DNA from: Branchipolynoe longqiensis
Taxonomy: Eukaryota; Annelida; Polychaeta; Phyllodocida; Polynoidae
Direction of reading: 5' to 3'
Assembly: GCA_030323885.1 (NCBI GenBank)
Contig: CM059189.1
Coordinates: forward strand, 46,817,015 to 46,881,014
Length of the DNA: 64,000 nt
Positions within the stretch are counted from its first letter, which is position 1. The number at the start of each line of letters is the position of its first letter. Positions 43,701 through 54,290 of the stretch are shown piece by piece. A model generated the notes under the pieces. That model was not told the DNA's origin and did not search any database. It saw only the letters and a program-made list of their open reading frames with translations. The position numbers were made by a program, and so were the translations under genes.

Positions 43701-43851
43701 CTTTGACTGTCCACGGATGTAATGGATGTACTGTGACAGTGTCACTTTGTGTGATCCATCGCCTGGCTGCTTTATGGGATATAGGGTAAGGCCCTTTGTG
43801 TAAAAGCCCAGTCCGCAACCAACAGATTTTGCAACCTCAGAACTGTATAAT
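43701..43851 (-). CDS. candidate internal exon, unrecognised
   Basis: On the minus strand CTCTCGCCAG (acceptor-like) precedes 151 bases open in one frame, reading LYSSEVAKSVGCGLGFYTKG and then LTLYPIKQPGDGSHKVTLSQ and YIHYIRGQSK, followed by AAAG then GTAAAC, a fair donor. Amino-acid mix is natural and no repeat covers most of it. The first 15 bases may be a TTAA-MITE end, which would make the acceptor MITE-derived. No family recognised. Confidence 0.3.
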
Positions 43852-43919
43852 CTGGCGAGAGCATCAAATTTTCGAAACCAAAACACTTAACTAGATTTGA
43901 TCCTACATATCCAACTTAA
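43840..43919 (+). mobile_element. TTAA-MITE fragment cut by an H2 insertion
   Basis: ATCAAATTTTCGAAACCAAA, then CTAGATTTGATCCTACATAT and CCAACTTAA. It resumes at 44589-44612 with GATACCAGTGCACTTATTA. Confidence 0.85.
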
Positions 43920-44588
43920 GGCCCTGTCACACTACGACGTAACGATGTTAGCATAGGGAGAACGTGAAGAACGTTGAACTTCTCGGCGTAGTATGCAAAT
44001 TTGGGCACAAGTTGAACGTGGATGCAGCGTAGTTGACGAGAGCGTAACGTCGGTAAAGCATTATGATACCGTCATTCAAGGAGAGAGGACAACATCATTA
44101 CGCTCACGGAATGTTATGAACGTTATTCGATCGCCAGAACCAGGTTACGTGATGTTACATATGTCATGACATGGTGGCTAAACATTGAACGTATGTTGAA
44201 CGTACGTTTTCCTGACGTTCTCCTGACATTCTCCTGACGTTCCCATTATGCCACGTGGACGTTTCCACCGGGTTTAATGTAGGTCAATGTAGTGGAACGT
44301 AGTTAAACGTAGTGAGCAGCGTTTGACTAACGTCCGTTTAACGTCATTGACGTTCGCCGAATGTGTACAGAATGTACGGCAAACGTAAACCCTTACATTC
44401 AAGTTACGTCAAAAGTTTTGAACAGGTTCAAAACTTTGACACGCGCCGACGTAATATGACGTAGCTCAATGTCAGTCTAACGTCATTCTGACGTCATCAT
44501 AACGTAACCCAATGTACGTCAACGTAATGACGAAACGTGATCACGTCAGGCTTACGTTTGCTCGTTACGTCATAGTGTGACAGGGGTA
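43920..44588 (+). mobile_element. H2 element, full length
   Basis: Left GGCCCTGTCACACTACGACG; right GTCATAGTGTGACAGGGGTA; TAA at 43917-43919 and 44589-44591. ACGT-word core very close to 17587-18255. Palindrome AAGTTTTGAACAGGTTCAAA at 44413-44432. Confidence 0.95.
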
Positions 44589-44612
44589 TAAGATACCAGT
44601 GCACTTATTAAG

Positions 44613-44780
44613 GTACCATGACCCGATATCCCACACAGTCACATTATCCTGATACTGAGCTAACCAGTCCTTGTCTGATCCTATTAATACCAAGCGCCGG
44701 GCTAAGTAGCGACAAGTATAAAGTCATTGATTTGGCTCGGCCGGAAACCTGCGCTCGACTGATTCGGCCACTGCGTCGGG
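44613..44780 (-). mobile_element. SINE-A, 3' part missing
   Basis: Begins inside the body (CCATGACCCGATATCCC), runs to a worn head ending TCGGCCACTGCGTCGGGT. Confidence 0.82.
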
Positions 44781-45842
44781 TCTACAGACTTATCTACATT
44801 TAGGAGAAATTAATGTGGACTGCGAAGATCAGTGTTGTTTTCCTTTGGCCAATACAGAGGCCATCAGGCCACAAGTCGCATATCGGATAAGAACTGTTCA
44901 TTGCTGTTTCCTATTTGTGTTCTTGATGCGGGGTGCGGGAGCATTGGTGGGTGTGGGTCTGGGTGTGGGTGTGGTGGGTGGTGGGTGGGTGAGTGGCGGG
45001 GCAGGGGGGGGGGGGGGGGGTCTGGGGGAGGGGGGGCCTATGGGGGTGCAGGTAGATTGGAGCACATACGGGTCACAGAGGCACGTTCCCACGTTGACGC
45101 CGTGAGGTCGAGTGGAACATAATGCAAGGTTTATGTGAAGTCCAAATGGAACACAGCCAAAGCTGTTCTCATCACGCAAATTAAGTGCACTTTGATATAT
45201 GATGTGAATCTCCGGATATTGCCCTATACATCGAGGGATTCCAATGTAATATTACGCATTATGTCTATCTAGCCTGGCGTTGGGCAATTGTTCATGTTGG
45301 TCGGAAACATGGGTAATTTGGGCATGACAAGGAACCGACCCCTCTACCCACCGATCACCCCCCCCCCCCTTGCTACACCCACGCTACCTACCCTTTAACC
45401 CAGACACCCTCACCATTTCCGGTTGGCGATTTGCAACTCAGTCGAATAACACTGGACGGCGTCACCATCACTCACTGCCAACTGGTGAGAACTCACTGAA
45501 CCCGAGTCGACTTCCGGTTTGCTCAAACCCTCCATCCCCACTTCTCAACCATATTATTTTACCTCAATCTTACATTGACCTCCTGACCTTCATCACCATA
45601 CCTTAACCACCTATTGCCCTCATTAGCTTTCCTCTCTTCACTCCTACCATCTCAACCATTTGACCTCCCTCCCCTCTCTATTGACTTCGATGTGAACTTT
45701 GACCTCATTCCTTTCCTTCACCTTCACATAATTGTTTGACCTCTGACCTCTGTAACTGTATTTACTTCACTCTTGTTCATTTGATACCAATTTATTGTTA
45801 ATAACTTTCATACTATGAGTTCCTTGTTGCGTTATCAAATAA
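44781..45842. other. unassigned; G-rich 44925-45050
   Basis: GGGTGTGGGTGTGG run with a G-run of about 18 at 45005-45021. 45540-45780 is rich in TTTGACCTCTGACCTC words, which resembles a LINE 3' untranslated region, unproven. Confidence 0.4.
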
Positions 45843-45915
45843 CTAGGATAGGGCAAGGCGCCATGGAATGAGGAAGATCAATTGTCCACAATTGATCTTC
45901 ATTCTGCTTAATCAA
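45843..45915 (+). mobile_element. SINE-A2 tail fragment
   Basis: AACTAGGATAGGGCAAGG then ATGGAATGAGGAAGATCAAT, the A2-type tail. Confidence 0.75.
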
Positions 45916-46146
45916 TGAATATGAATAGCACACAAAGTGAGGTCTTAAAGTGCATGACACAACACTATGGGTATGTTGCATAATTATAATTCTGTACCGA
46001 TTTGTCAAATATCCTCCCAAGCAAAGATATTAATTATATTCGCATAGCATTTTTGCAAGTTTTATATACATTTTTTAGACAAGGTTGAATAATTAGTGAT
46101 TTGTAAATATTGTGTGCGCATTATTTAATTATTATGCTGCTTTTTC
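45916..46146. other. unassigned, AT-rich
   Basis: Nothing recognised. Confidence 0.35.
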
Positions 46147-46413
46147 TTAAATATTATTTGTTGTGAAGGGAAACCACGGAAAATCGTTTATAAAAACTGG
46201 ATCTGTTGATTGTGGGGTCATGTTCAAAATGCTTGCATTTGCATTAAAATATTGCACAGGCTCGTAGCCAAATGTAATGAATGGCAGTTCGAAAGATGGA
46301 GAGAGAACAAAGGCCTTGGTTTTTTTTGTGGATGACTTTTTCATCAGAATGCTGGTAGAACAAAGGGTTATAGTCTTGTGGTCAGCGCAACACAGTGCCA
46401 TTAGAGTGCACAC
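46147..46413 (-). other. weak protein-like stretch
   Basis: 88 open codons on the minus strand with natural composition (AFVLSPSFELPFITFGYEPV; NMTPQSTDPVFINDFPWFPF) ending in a stop. No domain recognised and no clear splice sites. It may be an exon, an old element or chance. Confidence 0.2.
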
Positions 46414-46490
46414 ATAAGGAAGAAAATGGGAGTAGGCTAAATTATCCTGTTTTGGAAATTAATGTTCAAGCAGCAAAGTCTGGTAAAAGG

Positions 46491-46562
46491 ATCACATTTT
46501 GTTGACGCAAACATTTGGCTAGATTTGATTCTACATATCTCACATAGCTACTGGTGCACTTA
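46491..46562 (+). mobile_element. TTAA-MITE fragment
   Basis: GATTTGATTCTACATATCTC and CTACTGGTGCACTTA; cut by the H1 insertion at 46563. Confidence 0.75.
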
Positions 46563-46931
46563 AATTGCCTGTCATACTATGCCGGATTGAGCAACGGACA
46601 GAATCGTCTAGTCCGGGGGTGATAAGTATCAAAATGTATTAAAATGTGTCAAAGTGTTGCGACATTGGATCAAAGGCTGCCAGACGAACGGACATGAAAC
46701 GGACATGAAATGGACATGAAACGGACATGAAATGGACATGAAACGGATATGAAACGGACATGAATGGATAGCCAACAGACGAAACAAACTCAAACTGGAC
46801 AAGAACCATAGACATCAATCCAGCGACATCCGTTCCTAGTTTTGTGCATGTTCAAAACTTGTACGGACACAAACCGGACTTTGTTCGGTTTCTTTCCGTT
46901 TCCCCCAATCCGGTGATGTGTGACAGGGCCT
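46563..46931 (+). mobile_element. H1 element
   Basis: Left AATTGCCTGTCATACTATGCC (worn), right GATGTGTGACAGGGCCT; TTA at 46560-46562 and 46932-46934. Six AAACGGACATG units at 46693-46765. Palindrome TAGTTTTGTGCATGTTCAAA at 46837-46856. Confidence 0.92.
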
Positions 46932-46949
46932 TTAGATGCATGTGTTGTT

Positions 46950-47100
46950 GGATACTGGCGTGGAGGTGATGACAATTGAAAATATTGCGCTTAGAGCAGG
47001 TTTACGAATCCACACTTCTTGCCATTCCAGAGTTAACATGCTGACCATTACACTGCTTAGGTTCCGTGATGCAATCACCCTATCCTCACTTAGTATATGT
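46950..47100 (-). mobile_element. SINE-C, worn
   Basis: Minus strand: GCAGTGTAATGGTCAGCATG (A-box region), a weak B box, then AAGCGCAATATTTTC. Confidence 0.55.
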
Positions 47101-47244
47101 GGATCCTTGCCTGAGAGGTCTGTGCACAGTACGACATTTATATACGTCCAACCAATGCTTTTACATAGACATACACAAGGTAGATTCAACAACTATACAA
47201 CATGTAACTTGTACCGGAAGTTGTTCATATTGTCGTGGGGGATG

Positions 47245-47280
47245 ATGAAAATGGGAAATATTACGCCTAGAGCGGTATCA
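47245..47280 (-). mobile_element. SINE-C body scrap
   Basis: GAAAATGGGAAATATTACGCC only. Confidence 0.5.
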
Positions 47281-47630
47281 CCTATATTACAATATCACCT
47301 ATATTACAATATAGATTTCATATCTCTTTGTTCGACATACCACTCATTTAAATATTCATCCATGCATCTGACCTAATTTCTAACCAACCCCACTTTTACT
47401 ACATTTGTGATGTTTTAAGACTATTCTGAGAGAAAATGTAAATCGGTCCAGTTAACACAGGGCATAAGCCCGGTGTGGGTGAATCGGGCCAGGTGGCGCC
47501 ATGCATTAGCCATTGTGAGTCAACAGGTTGTGGAGCTTGTTCCCATATCAGGGGCAGTAATGGCGGTATGCCAGCCCCCAGCAAGGCCCAGCGCACAAAA
47601 TGCTCTGTGTTTATTTATTCAATTAAACTC
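47281..47630. other. unassigned
   Basis: An ATCACCTATATTACAATAT duplication at 47278-47312. Nothing else recognised. Confidence 0.35.
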
Positions 47631-47637
47631 GCCATCA

Positions 47638-48200
47638 ACTATAAGGACTCTTGGCCAAGGCATCCGTCCTTTTCGCCTTGAATAGGCAATTCATATGTAA
47701 TGTATAACTTATTATGCGAATATAAATATAAAATAAAATCGCTCCTCTCATTTACTCCGCGCCTGCTTTGTCTGCCATCTATGTAGCTAATACCTACACT
47801 GGTGGTGGCGCCACCGTCGGTTTACTACACTATCCATTACTGAGCCGCGTTCTCACTCATTGCTGACATTTATTAAGAATTTATTTGAGCGAGGCCAGAG
47901 AATTGCCAGAGAATGCATGACTCAACCCCCGTTTCTTGTCCGATGTCCTTTTTAAGCTGCAGAGTCCAATGATACATCAAATTTTAAAAACCAAAACAAT
48001 TATCTACATTTGATTCTACATATCTAAATTTGATACTGGTGCACTTATTGAGCATTTGGTGCTACATATAAGGGAATACTGAGTCAATTTAATTTCATTT
48101 TATATTTATATTCGCATAATAAATTATACATTACATATGAATTGCCTATTCAAGGCGAAAAGGACGAATGCCTTGGCCAATAGTCCGTATAGTAGGTACC
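47638..48200. repeat. inverted repeat pair, about 100-bp arms
   Basis: 47638-47740 (GGCCAAGGCATCCGTCCTTT, GCCTTGAATAGGCAATTCAT) is inverted at 48096-48200. A truncated TTAA-MITE (47953-48090) lies in the loop. The arms end in the TTATTATGCGAATATAAATA word seen elsewhere beside TA repeats. Confidence 0.85.
47953..48090 (+). mobile_element. TTAA-MITE left part
   Basis: TTAAGCTGCAGAGTCCAATG to GGGAATACTGAGTCAATTTAA; the right two thirds are missing. Confidence 0.85.
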
Positions 48201-48284
48201 GGCAACGCCACTAAATATTTAGGAATCGTGTTTTTTTCACCAATATTCAGATTCTCATAACTTTTTCTGTGTGTATTTCTGTGT

Positions 48285-48680
48285 GTATTAGACCTGGTAG
48301 AGCTAGGCATTAGGCCTGTTAGAGCTGGAAATTAAGCCTGGTAGAGCTGGGCATCAGGTCTGGTATAGCTGGGCATTAGGCCTGGTATGGCTGGGCATTA
48401 AGGCATGTTAGCGCTGGGTGTAAGGCCTGTTAGGGCTGGAAATTAGCCCTCGTAGAGCTGGGTATTAGGCCTGGTAGAGCTGAACATTAGGCCTTGTAGA
48501 GTTGGGCATTAGGCCTGGTAGAGCTGGACATTAGGCCTGCTAGAACTATGCATTAGGCCTGGTGGAGCTTTGAATTAGCCTTGTTAGAACTAGGTATTGT
48601 GCTTGTTAAAACTGGGCATTAGGCCTGTTAGAGCTGGGCATTAGGCTTGGTAGAGCTGTGCGTAAGGCTTGAAGCTATGT
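48285..48680 (+). repeat. about 22-bp minisatellite
   Basis: About 17 worn units of GGCATTAGGCCTGGTAGAGCT with many substitutions and a few length changes. Confidence 0.93.
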
Positions 48681-48990
48681 GTCAAGTGACTGTTGTGTCC
48701 TGGGGGTACAGCACTAATTGGTGCGGCCTGAAGGTCTTTGTCAAGCAGACGTCAGTTAGCTGAGAATTTTGGCCCTCAGCAACGTAACATGCACATAACG
48801 CCTGGTACAAGCAGTCAGGGGGTATGTACATAAGGGGGGGGGGGGGGGGGGGGATGTCTGTATGTGTGTCTGTGTGCGTCTGTGTCCATGTGTACCTCTG
48901 TGTATGTGTATGTGTACATGGTCACATGACTTTTCTGGATATGTGTATTTGTCTATGTGTATGTGTTCATATAAGCATATTTCTAAGTGT
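48681..48990. other. unassigned; G20 run then GT-rich
   Basis: G-run at 48834-48853, then TGTGTCTGTGTG to about 48925. Confidence 0.6.
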
Positions 48991-49282
48991 GCATTTAGCT
49001 TTTACATCCTAGCAACATCTATGGTCATCTCAGGATGGGCACCGACTTGTGGCGACTTTATAGTGCTGCCCCCCTGGGAGATCAGGCTGTCGTCACCATA
49101 ACCTGATATCCAACTGTCACATTATCCTGACACTGAGCTAGCCAATCCTTGCCCTATCCTAGTAATGCCGAGCGACGAGTATCCCTTTTGTAAATAATTA
49201 GCTTAACTCGACTGGAATTCGAATTCCCGACCTTCCCCATGGGAAGCCTGCACTCTAGTGATTGGGTCATCGCGTCCGGTGT
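48991..49282 (-). mobile_element. SINE-A, near complete
   Basis: Tail TTTTACATCCTAGCAACATC, body with deletions, B box GGAATTCGAATTCC, head ending GGGTCATCGCGTCCGGT. Confidence 0.87.
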
Positions 49283-49393
49283 GTGTATACGTGTGCATAT
49301 ATATATGCGTGTGTGTATGTGTGTAATGTCTGCATGTGTGTATTTCTGTATGACATTGTGTCTCAGTGGAGAGGCAATGTGTGGGAAGTGTTA

Positions 49394-50153
49394 TGGCCCT
49401 GTCACACTATGACGTAACGACGTCAGCGTAGGCACAATGTGAAAATAATTATATTACGTCGAAAATCTCGGCGTAATATGCAAATTCGGGACATCAATGC
49501 CGCGTAGTTGACGTGAGCGTAACGCCCGTATAGCATCGTGCCAACGCGAGAGGGCAAAGGAATTATTTTTTATGTAAACGTGAGTCTTGCGAAACCCCAG
49601 CATGCAACGTCAGCCTAACAGTAGCAGCCGCTTAGCATCACTTAACGTTGTCAAGTCACGCTTAACGTTGTCACGTCACTCTTAACATTGTCATGTCATG
49701 CTTAACGTTGTCACGTCCGACACAACCGTTTTCCCCAACGTGAGTCAACGTCGACCAACCGAGAGGCTGGCATCAGTCCAACGTCGCCGGCATGAGCCGC
49801 AAAGTCCTCCTCCCTGTGCATCACTATGACGTAACGCGGCGTTGATCTAACGTAGCCGACGCATCCCTCCCACACGTCTAACTTCAGCGTAACATGAGTG
49901 GGACGTCACCCGAACGTCAGAGCATCACGTCGAGCTACGTCGAAAGTTTTCGACATGTTGAAAACCTTGACGCGCACCGATGTAACACGACGTAATATGA
50001 CGTAGCTCGATGTCAGTCTAACGTCATTCTAACGTCATCATAACGTAACCCAACATACCTGACACCACCGGACACCGGACACCACCGGACAAAGACTAAA
50101 AGTCACCTATGTCAGGCTTACGTTGGCTCTTACGTCGTAGTGTGACAGCTCTT
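49394..50153 (+). mobile_element. H2 element with an H1 patch
   Basis: Left TGGCCCTGTCACACTATGAC; right CGTAGTGTGACAGCTCTT; TTA on both flanks. ACGT core, but 50056-50095 reads CACCACCGGACACCGGACAC and ACAAAGAC, which is H1 core sequence. Palindrome AAGTTTTCGACATGTTGAAA at 49944-49963. Confidence 0.9.
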
Positions 50154-50173
50154 TTAAATAACAATCCCTTCAC

Positions 50174-50507
50174 CGGGCACGGTGGCCGAATCGGTAGAGT
50201 ACACGCCTCGCATGCGGAAGATCTGGGGTTCGCGAGTTCGGTTCCCAGTCGAGTCAAACCAATGACTTAAAAATTGATACTTGTCACTTCCTAGCCTGGT
50301 GCTCGGCATTATTAGTATAGGGCAAGGACTGGTTTGCTCTGTGTCAGGATAATGTGACTGAGTGGGAAAGCGGGTCATGGTGCTGGTGGCCTGATTTCCC
50401 AGTGGGGCAGCACTATAAAACCACCATGATGAGTGCGTACTGTCACAAGTCGGCACCCGTCCTGATATGACCTTTGATGCTGCTAGGACGTAAAACAACA
50501 ACAAACC
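50174..50507 (+). mobile_element. SINE-A, full length, with target duplication
   Basis: A box GGCACGGTGGCCGAATCGG, B box GAGTTCGGTTCCC, full body and (AAC)n tail. Flanked by ATCCCTTCAC at 50164-50173 and 50508-50517. Confidence 0.94.
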
Positions 50508-50517
50508 ATCCCTTCAC

Positions 50518-50670
50518 CCGTCAGTCATAGCACATAACACATTGAACTGCATTGGATTAAGTCCCTAATATCTCAAATCATATGCACTCATTATAGAATC
50601 CTAATTTATTAGGTGGTTTACTCGCTACTAACATCTGAGGTAATAGCAGGACGAAAATATAAAGACCTGT
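50518..50670. other. unassigned; SINE-like scrap
   Basis: ACTAACATCTGAGGTAATAGC at 50627 resembles a SINE-A tail. Confidence 0.35.
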
Positions 50671-50676
50671 CCTGGC

Positions 50677-50870
50677 AGGGGTGATAAAAATGGGAAATAT
50701 TGCGGCTGGAGCGGGACTCGAACCCACATCTCTTTGCATTCTGGGCCAGTGTGCTAAGCATTACAGCACCTAGGCTCCCTGATGTCACCACACTACCTAC
50801 GCCTACCTGTCTATGCTACACCTTACCTGAGGGGTTAGTGCAGACTACTACACTTCCATCAGAACTACCC
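50677..50870 (-). mobile_element. SINE-C with leader
   Basis: Minus strand: leader GTAGTCTGCACTAACCCC, then CTGTAATGCTTAGCACAC (A-box region), GGGTTCGAGTCCCGC (B box), CCGCAATATTTCCC. Confidence 0.8.
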
Positions 50871-51085
50871 AACTATTTGATCATTACTTACTTCAGTAAG
50901 TGAAACAGCAAGATTATTTGTGCCCAAAGTTGGCTGACCTGTGACGGGAGAAGGTCCTGCAAATAGTTCTGGTCAGGTCCGCAGGCATTGGCTGTCTCTC
51001 TGCCTCCCACAAAGTATATTTTTAAGGTGAAACCGTTTAGAACATTGGCACAGGCATCTTCCACATCATCGTATATCACTGAATT
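50871..51085. other. unassigned
   Basis: Nothing recognised. Confidence 0.3.
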
Positions 51086-51087
51086 AC

Positions 51088-52056
51088 TAGCTGTCAGCGG
51101 CTGTCAGTAGTTAACGGTAGCTGTCAGCAGCTGTCAACTGGTCGCTCCTTCACTCACCACTCAGGGCTGACTGTGAAGAAGGAAGCTTGGCTAACAATGT
51201 ACAAAGTTGTCTGTCAAGTTGACAGGACGGTGCAACTTGCCCTCCAGGGTAGCAGAGGTGGAAGGTGTCACAGCTAGTACTGCTCTGTCAAGTTGACAGC
51301 AGCGTGAATCTTGCCCTACAGATATGGTCCATGGGAAGGTGCTTTCAATGAATGAGGAGTGCGAAGGTGTTGAAAGGTGTTATCTGTCAAGTTGACAGCA
51401 ATTTGACTATTGCTCTACAGGTTAACTCAGTGCATAGGTGTTTCAAGACACTTCTCTGTCAAGTTGACAGTGAAATACAACTTGGCCCATAGGGTAGCCG
51501 AGTTTGAGAAATGTTATCTGTCAAGTTGACAGCAATGGGACTGTTGTCCTACAAAGGTTTTCTCACTGCAGAGGGACTGCAAGACACATATAGGGTTGCA
51601 GAGTGGGAAAGTGCTGCAAAGTGTTGTCTGTCAACTTGACAGCCATGTGTGCATCTTGTCCTACAGGGAAGCTTCTTGAACAGGCGTTACTAAACATTGA
51701 AAGACTTGCCTCAGTATGTCAAGATCCACATGTCTGTCAACTCATAAGAAAACACTTTGTAGCGTCTTCCATCTGTCCTTATACAGCAATGTAGGCTTGC
51801 CTGTCAAGTTGACAGTGACACACATGTTTGCATACAGAGTTACGCTGTGAAAAAGTGCTAAATAGTGTCATCTGTCAAGTCATCATGTGTCAACTTGACA
51901 GGCATGCTTTGCCTTGATGTTGAGGAACTGAGGAAAGGTGCCCCAAAGTGTTTTCTGCCAAGTCATCTGTCATGTTGACAGGTATGTGTACCTTGCTATC
52001 TAGTCACAGAGGAAAGGTGCTGCACAGTGCTTTCTCTCAAGTTGACAGACGTGTGA
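51088..52056 (+). repeat. long-period tandem repeat with palindromic core
   Basis: CTGTCAAGTTGACAG, or a one-base variant, occurs about ten times at uneven 65 to 110-bp spacing (for example 51210, 51286, 51390, 51456, 51518, 51626, 51801). After most cores comes a link ending in TTGCCCTACAGG. Units are old and diverged. Confidence 0.9.
51667..51790 (+). CDS. candidate exon inside the tandem repeat
   Basis: A unique insert follows CATCTTGTCCTACAG, a good acceptor, and reads GKLLEQALLNIERLASVCQD then PHVCQLIRKHFVASSICPYT, helix-like in composition, before AAT then GTAGGC, a mediocre donor. The acceptor-like link recurs in other units of the repeat. No family recognised. Confidence 0.25.
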
Positions 52057-52158
52057 ATCTTGGCAATTAAAGGCAAGTCTTCCTTGTTTTTGTTTTTTAA
52101 ATATATTTTAATTATCAGTTAAGTTTTTTTTTTTTTAAAGCTAGCTGACCAATTTAAG
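52057..52158. other. T-rich spacer
   Basis: T12 run at 52125-52136. Confidence 0.5.
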
Positions 52159-52628
52159 GAGCACACTGGAAATGGCTGCAAATGCATGGAATGCCCAAAC
52201 GGTAAAGGAATGACAAATTCCTGACCTAAAAACATACAAAAAATATCTGTGCAAAATAAGGCTAGGAAACCCTCACTAAGCCTCACTGCATGGGGCATGT
52301 GATATGTCACGGCCCACCAGCGGGACGCCCAATGGAAGGTAACCATGACAAAATTAACCAGATAATACACCTAACAACCACATGCAAGCCTATGATATGT
52401 AAATATGAGTAGGCTAGTCTAGTAATGAGAGTAGAACAAATAAAAAATATATATACCAAGAAAATCCAAAAAAACTAACATAGACTGCTAACCATAATAA
52501 GCAACCACTTACCTGCTACTGTAATACAGGCAATCAAACACCTTATCTGGTACTGTGTGATAAGATAACTCCACCAGTACAGCTGTACTCAAGCTTATAT
52601 ACTATGGACAGTATAAACACAGCCTCAA
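52159..52628 (+). repeat. R470 repeat, copy 3
   Basis: CTGGAAATGGCTGCAAATGC, GACAAATTCCTGACCTAAAA, CATGTGATATGTCACGGCCC, GCCTATGATATGTAAATATG, ending TGGACAGTATAAACACAGCC. Confidence 0.82.
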
Positions 52629-52921
52629 TAAACAAAATATTTAAACAATTAAAAACAACAATACCGTATTGATCCAAGGGGCAGCCAGACTTATACAAAG
52701 GGGGAACTCTAGAGCTGCCAGGACTGTTTCTGTTGGAGATTTAGGTAGCAATAGAAGTGGGGTGGGGTGCTGTTGGTGTAAGAATGATTCAGCCGGAAGT
52801 GACGTAACAAGATCTGTGGTTTTCGAGTGTTCTCGAGCAAATATTCAGGAATTTGAGGCACAATGTGTGTGTCCCGACTTCATGTTCGCTCGTCCTTGGT
52901 GAGGGATGGAAGCTGGGACCT
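52629..52921. other. unassigned
   Basis: Nothing recognised. Confidence 0.3.
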
Positions 52922-53236
52922 GGGCCGCGTTCAGGGTCCGTCTCGGAGGCACCTCAGAGATGGCCGTGACGTCACGCTAGTCTGAACTGCAAAAGCAGTT
53001 TGTTGTCTCAAAGATGGCCACCCCCACAGGCGGTGGCCATTTGCAATGGAAAAGCTGCGCTGTGATAGGCTGAAACCACTGGATACGGCGGCCATTTTCA
53101 AGGCGCTTTTTGTCTCCCATCTGAAAAGGGAGGGGCCGCCGAGACGTCACCATGATGCACCCTGAACGCAAATAGGCCAAAAAGCATCACCGCGACATCG
53201 CCGACACGTCGCCGAGACGGACTCTGAACGCGGCCC
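52922..53236. mobile_element. 315-bp TIR element
   Basis: Left GGGCCGCGTTCAGGGTCCGT, right ACTCTGAACGCGGCCC with GAGACGG inside both; TIR about 25 bp. Internal GATGGCC/GGCCATTT dyad at about 53012-53100. No ORF; single copy here. Confidence 0.88.
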
Positions 53237-53381
53237 TGGTGCACTTAGACAACCGGAAGTGGGGTGGTTTCTCCTTCAAGCTCTATCCTTCACTATAGAG
53301 GGTATTCACTGATGTCACACTAACCGAAAGTGCGGCTATTGTGGCGATAGAACCCACAATAACAAACCCAACAAACTCAAT
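53237..53381. other. unassigned
   Basis: A CACTATAGAGGGTATTC block at 53291 resembles, inverted, GGAATACCCTCGATAG at 53849; the two may bound the tandem repeat between them. Confidence 0.4.
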
Positions 53382-53760
53382 GCATTGTCAATGGCAGTGA
53401 ACAATCTTCATACAGAAAATGTGAAATATCTCTAAAACTACACCACCTAGCTACAAACCGCTTGGCACACATATAGAAAAAAATTCACCGAAAAAATTAT
53501 ATTAAATTTATATGGTTATGGTTCTGCATTTCTATTAATTTTGAATAAAATTGACGTGTTGCACTGCGCGTATTGGCAAACTCATTGCATTGTCAATGGT
53601 CGTGAGCAATCTTCATGCAGGAAAAGTGAAATATCTCTAAAACTACACGACCTAGAAACAAACCGCTTGGCACACATATAGAAAACAAATTCAACGAATA
53701 GATTATATTAAATTTATAAGGTTAGGCTTCTGCATTTCTATTAATTTGGAATACAACTGA
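53382..53760 (+). repeat. two-copy tandem repeat, about 200 bp unit
   Basis: ATTGTCAATGGCAGTGAACA, GTGAAATATCTCTAAAACTA, AACCGCTTGGCACACATATA, then TTCTATTAATTTTGAATAAA; the second copy starts at about 53587. A single related copy is at 60484-60638. The final block is shared with the 3' third of M735 (2926-2985). Confidence 0.9.
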
Positions 53761-53988
53761 AAGAATGATCTACTATGTTACTGCAACCGGCAGGTTGTTT
53801 CTGGTTGATTTCACCACAATAGCCACGCTTCCAGTTGATGACATCACGGGAATACCCTCGATAGCTGTGTACATTAAAGTCAAATTAATCGCATAATAAC
53901 ACGATTTCTGGTGACCAAACTTAGTAGCATCCATACCCTATATGTCATACTGAATTGCGTTGCACTGAAATTGTGCGAACGAGTGATG
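53761..53988. other. unassigned
   Basis: Nothing recognised. Confidence 0.3.
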
Positions 53989-54290
53989 TTCTCTGTGGTG
54001 GAGTGGTTAGAGTGTCTGACTTTTTTCTAGGTCGGACTCCTAATCTGAAGGTCAGTGGTTCGATTCCCCATGCCCCTACCTCTGCCAATTTGGATTTCCA
54101 CCGCTGTGTATAACTTACAGCGACATCAAAGGCAGGTTGCTCTCATACCATGTCTATGTGGTGTGGGAGGTTAAAAATCCCTTGGGTCAGTAAAAGTGTA
54201 GGCTCGGGCTTTCTATTGCCAAACTGTCTAATGGTGAAAACAAGTCTATTCAGACCTATCCATGATAGGCAGTATAAATTTTCAATAACA
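53989..54290 (+). mobile_element. SINE-B, second copy
   Basis: A-box region TGTGGTGGAGTGGTTAGAG, B box GTGGTTCGATTCCC, same body as 16011-16312, tail AATAACAAAAAATTAA. Confidence 0.9.

Noticed and set aside
46147..46413. Confident terminal exon
   Set aside because: Open and natural in composition, but no splice sites, domain or polyadenylation signal; kept only as a weak stretch.
48285..48680. Possible CRISPR-like array
   Set aside because: No unique spacers; units of about 22 bp drift continuously.
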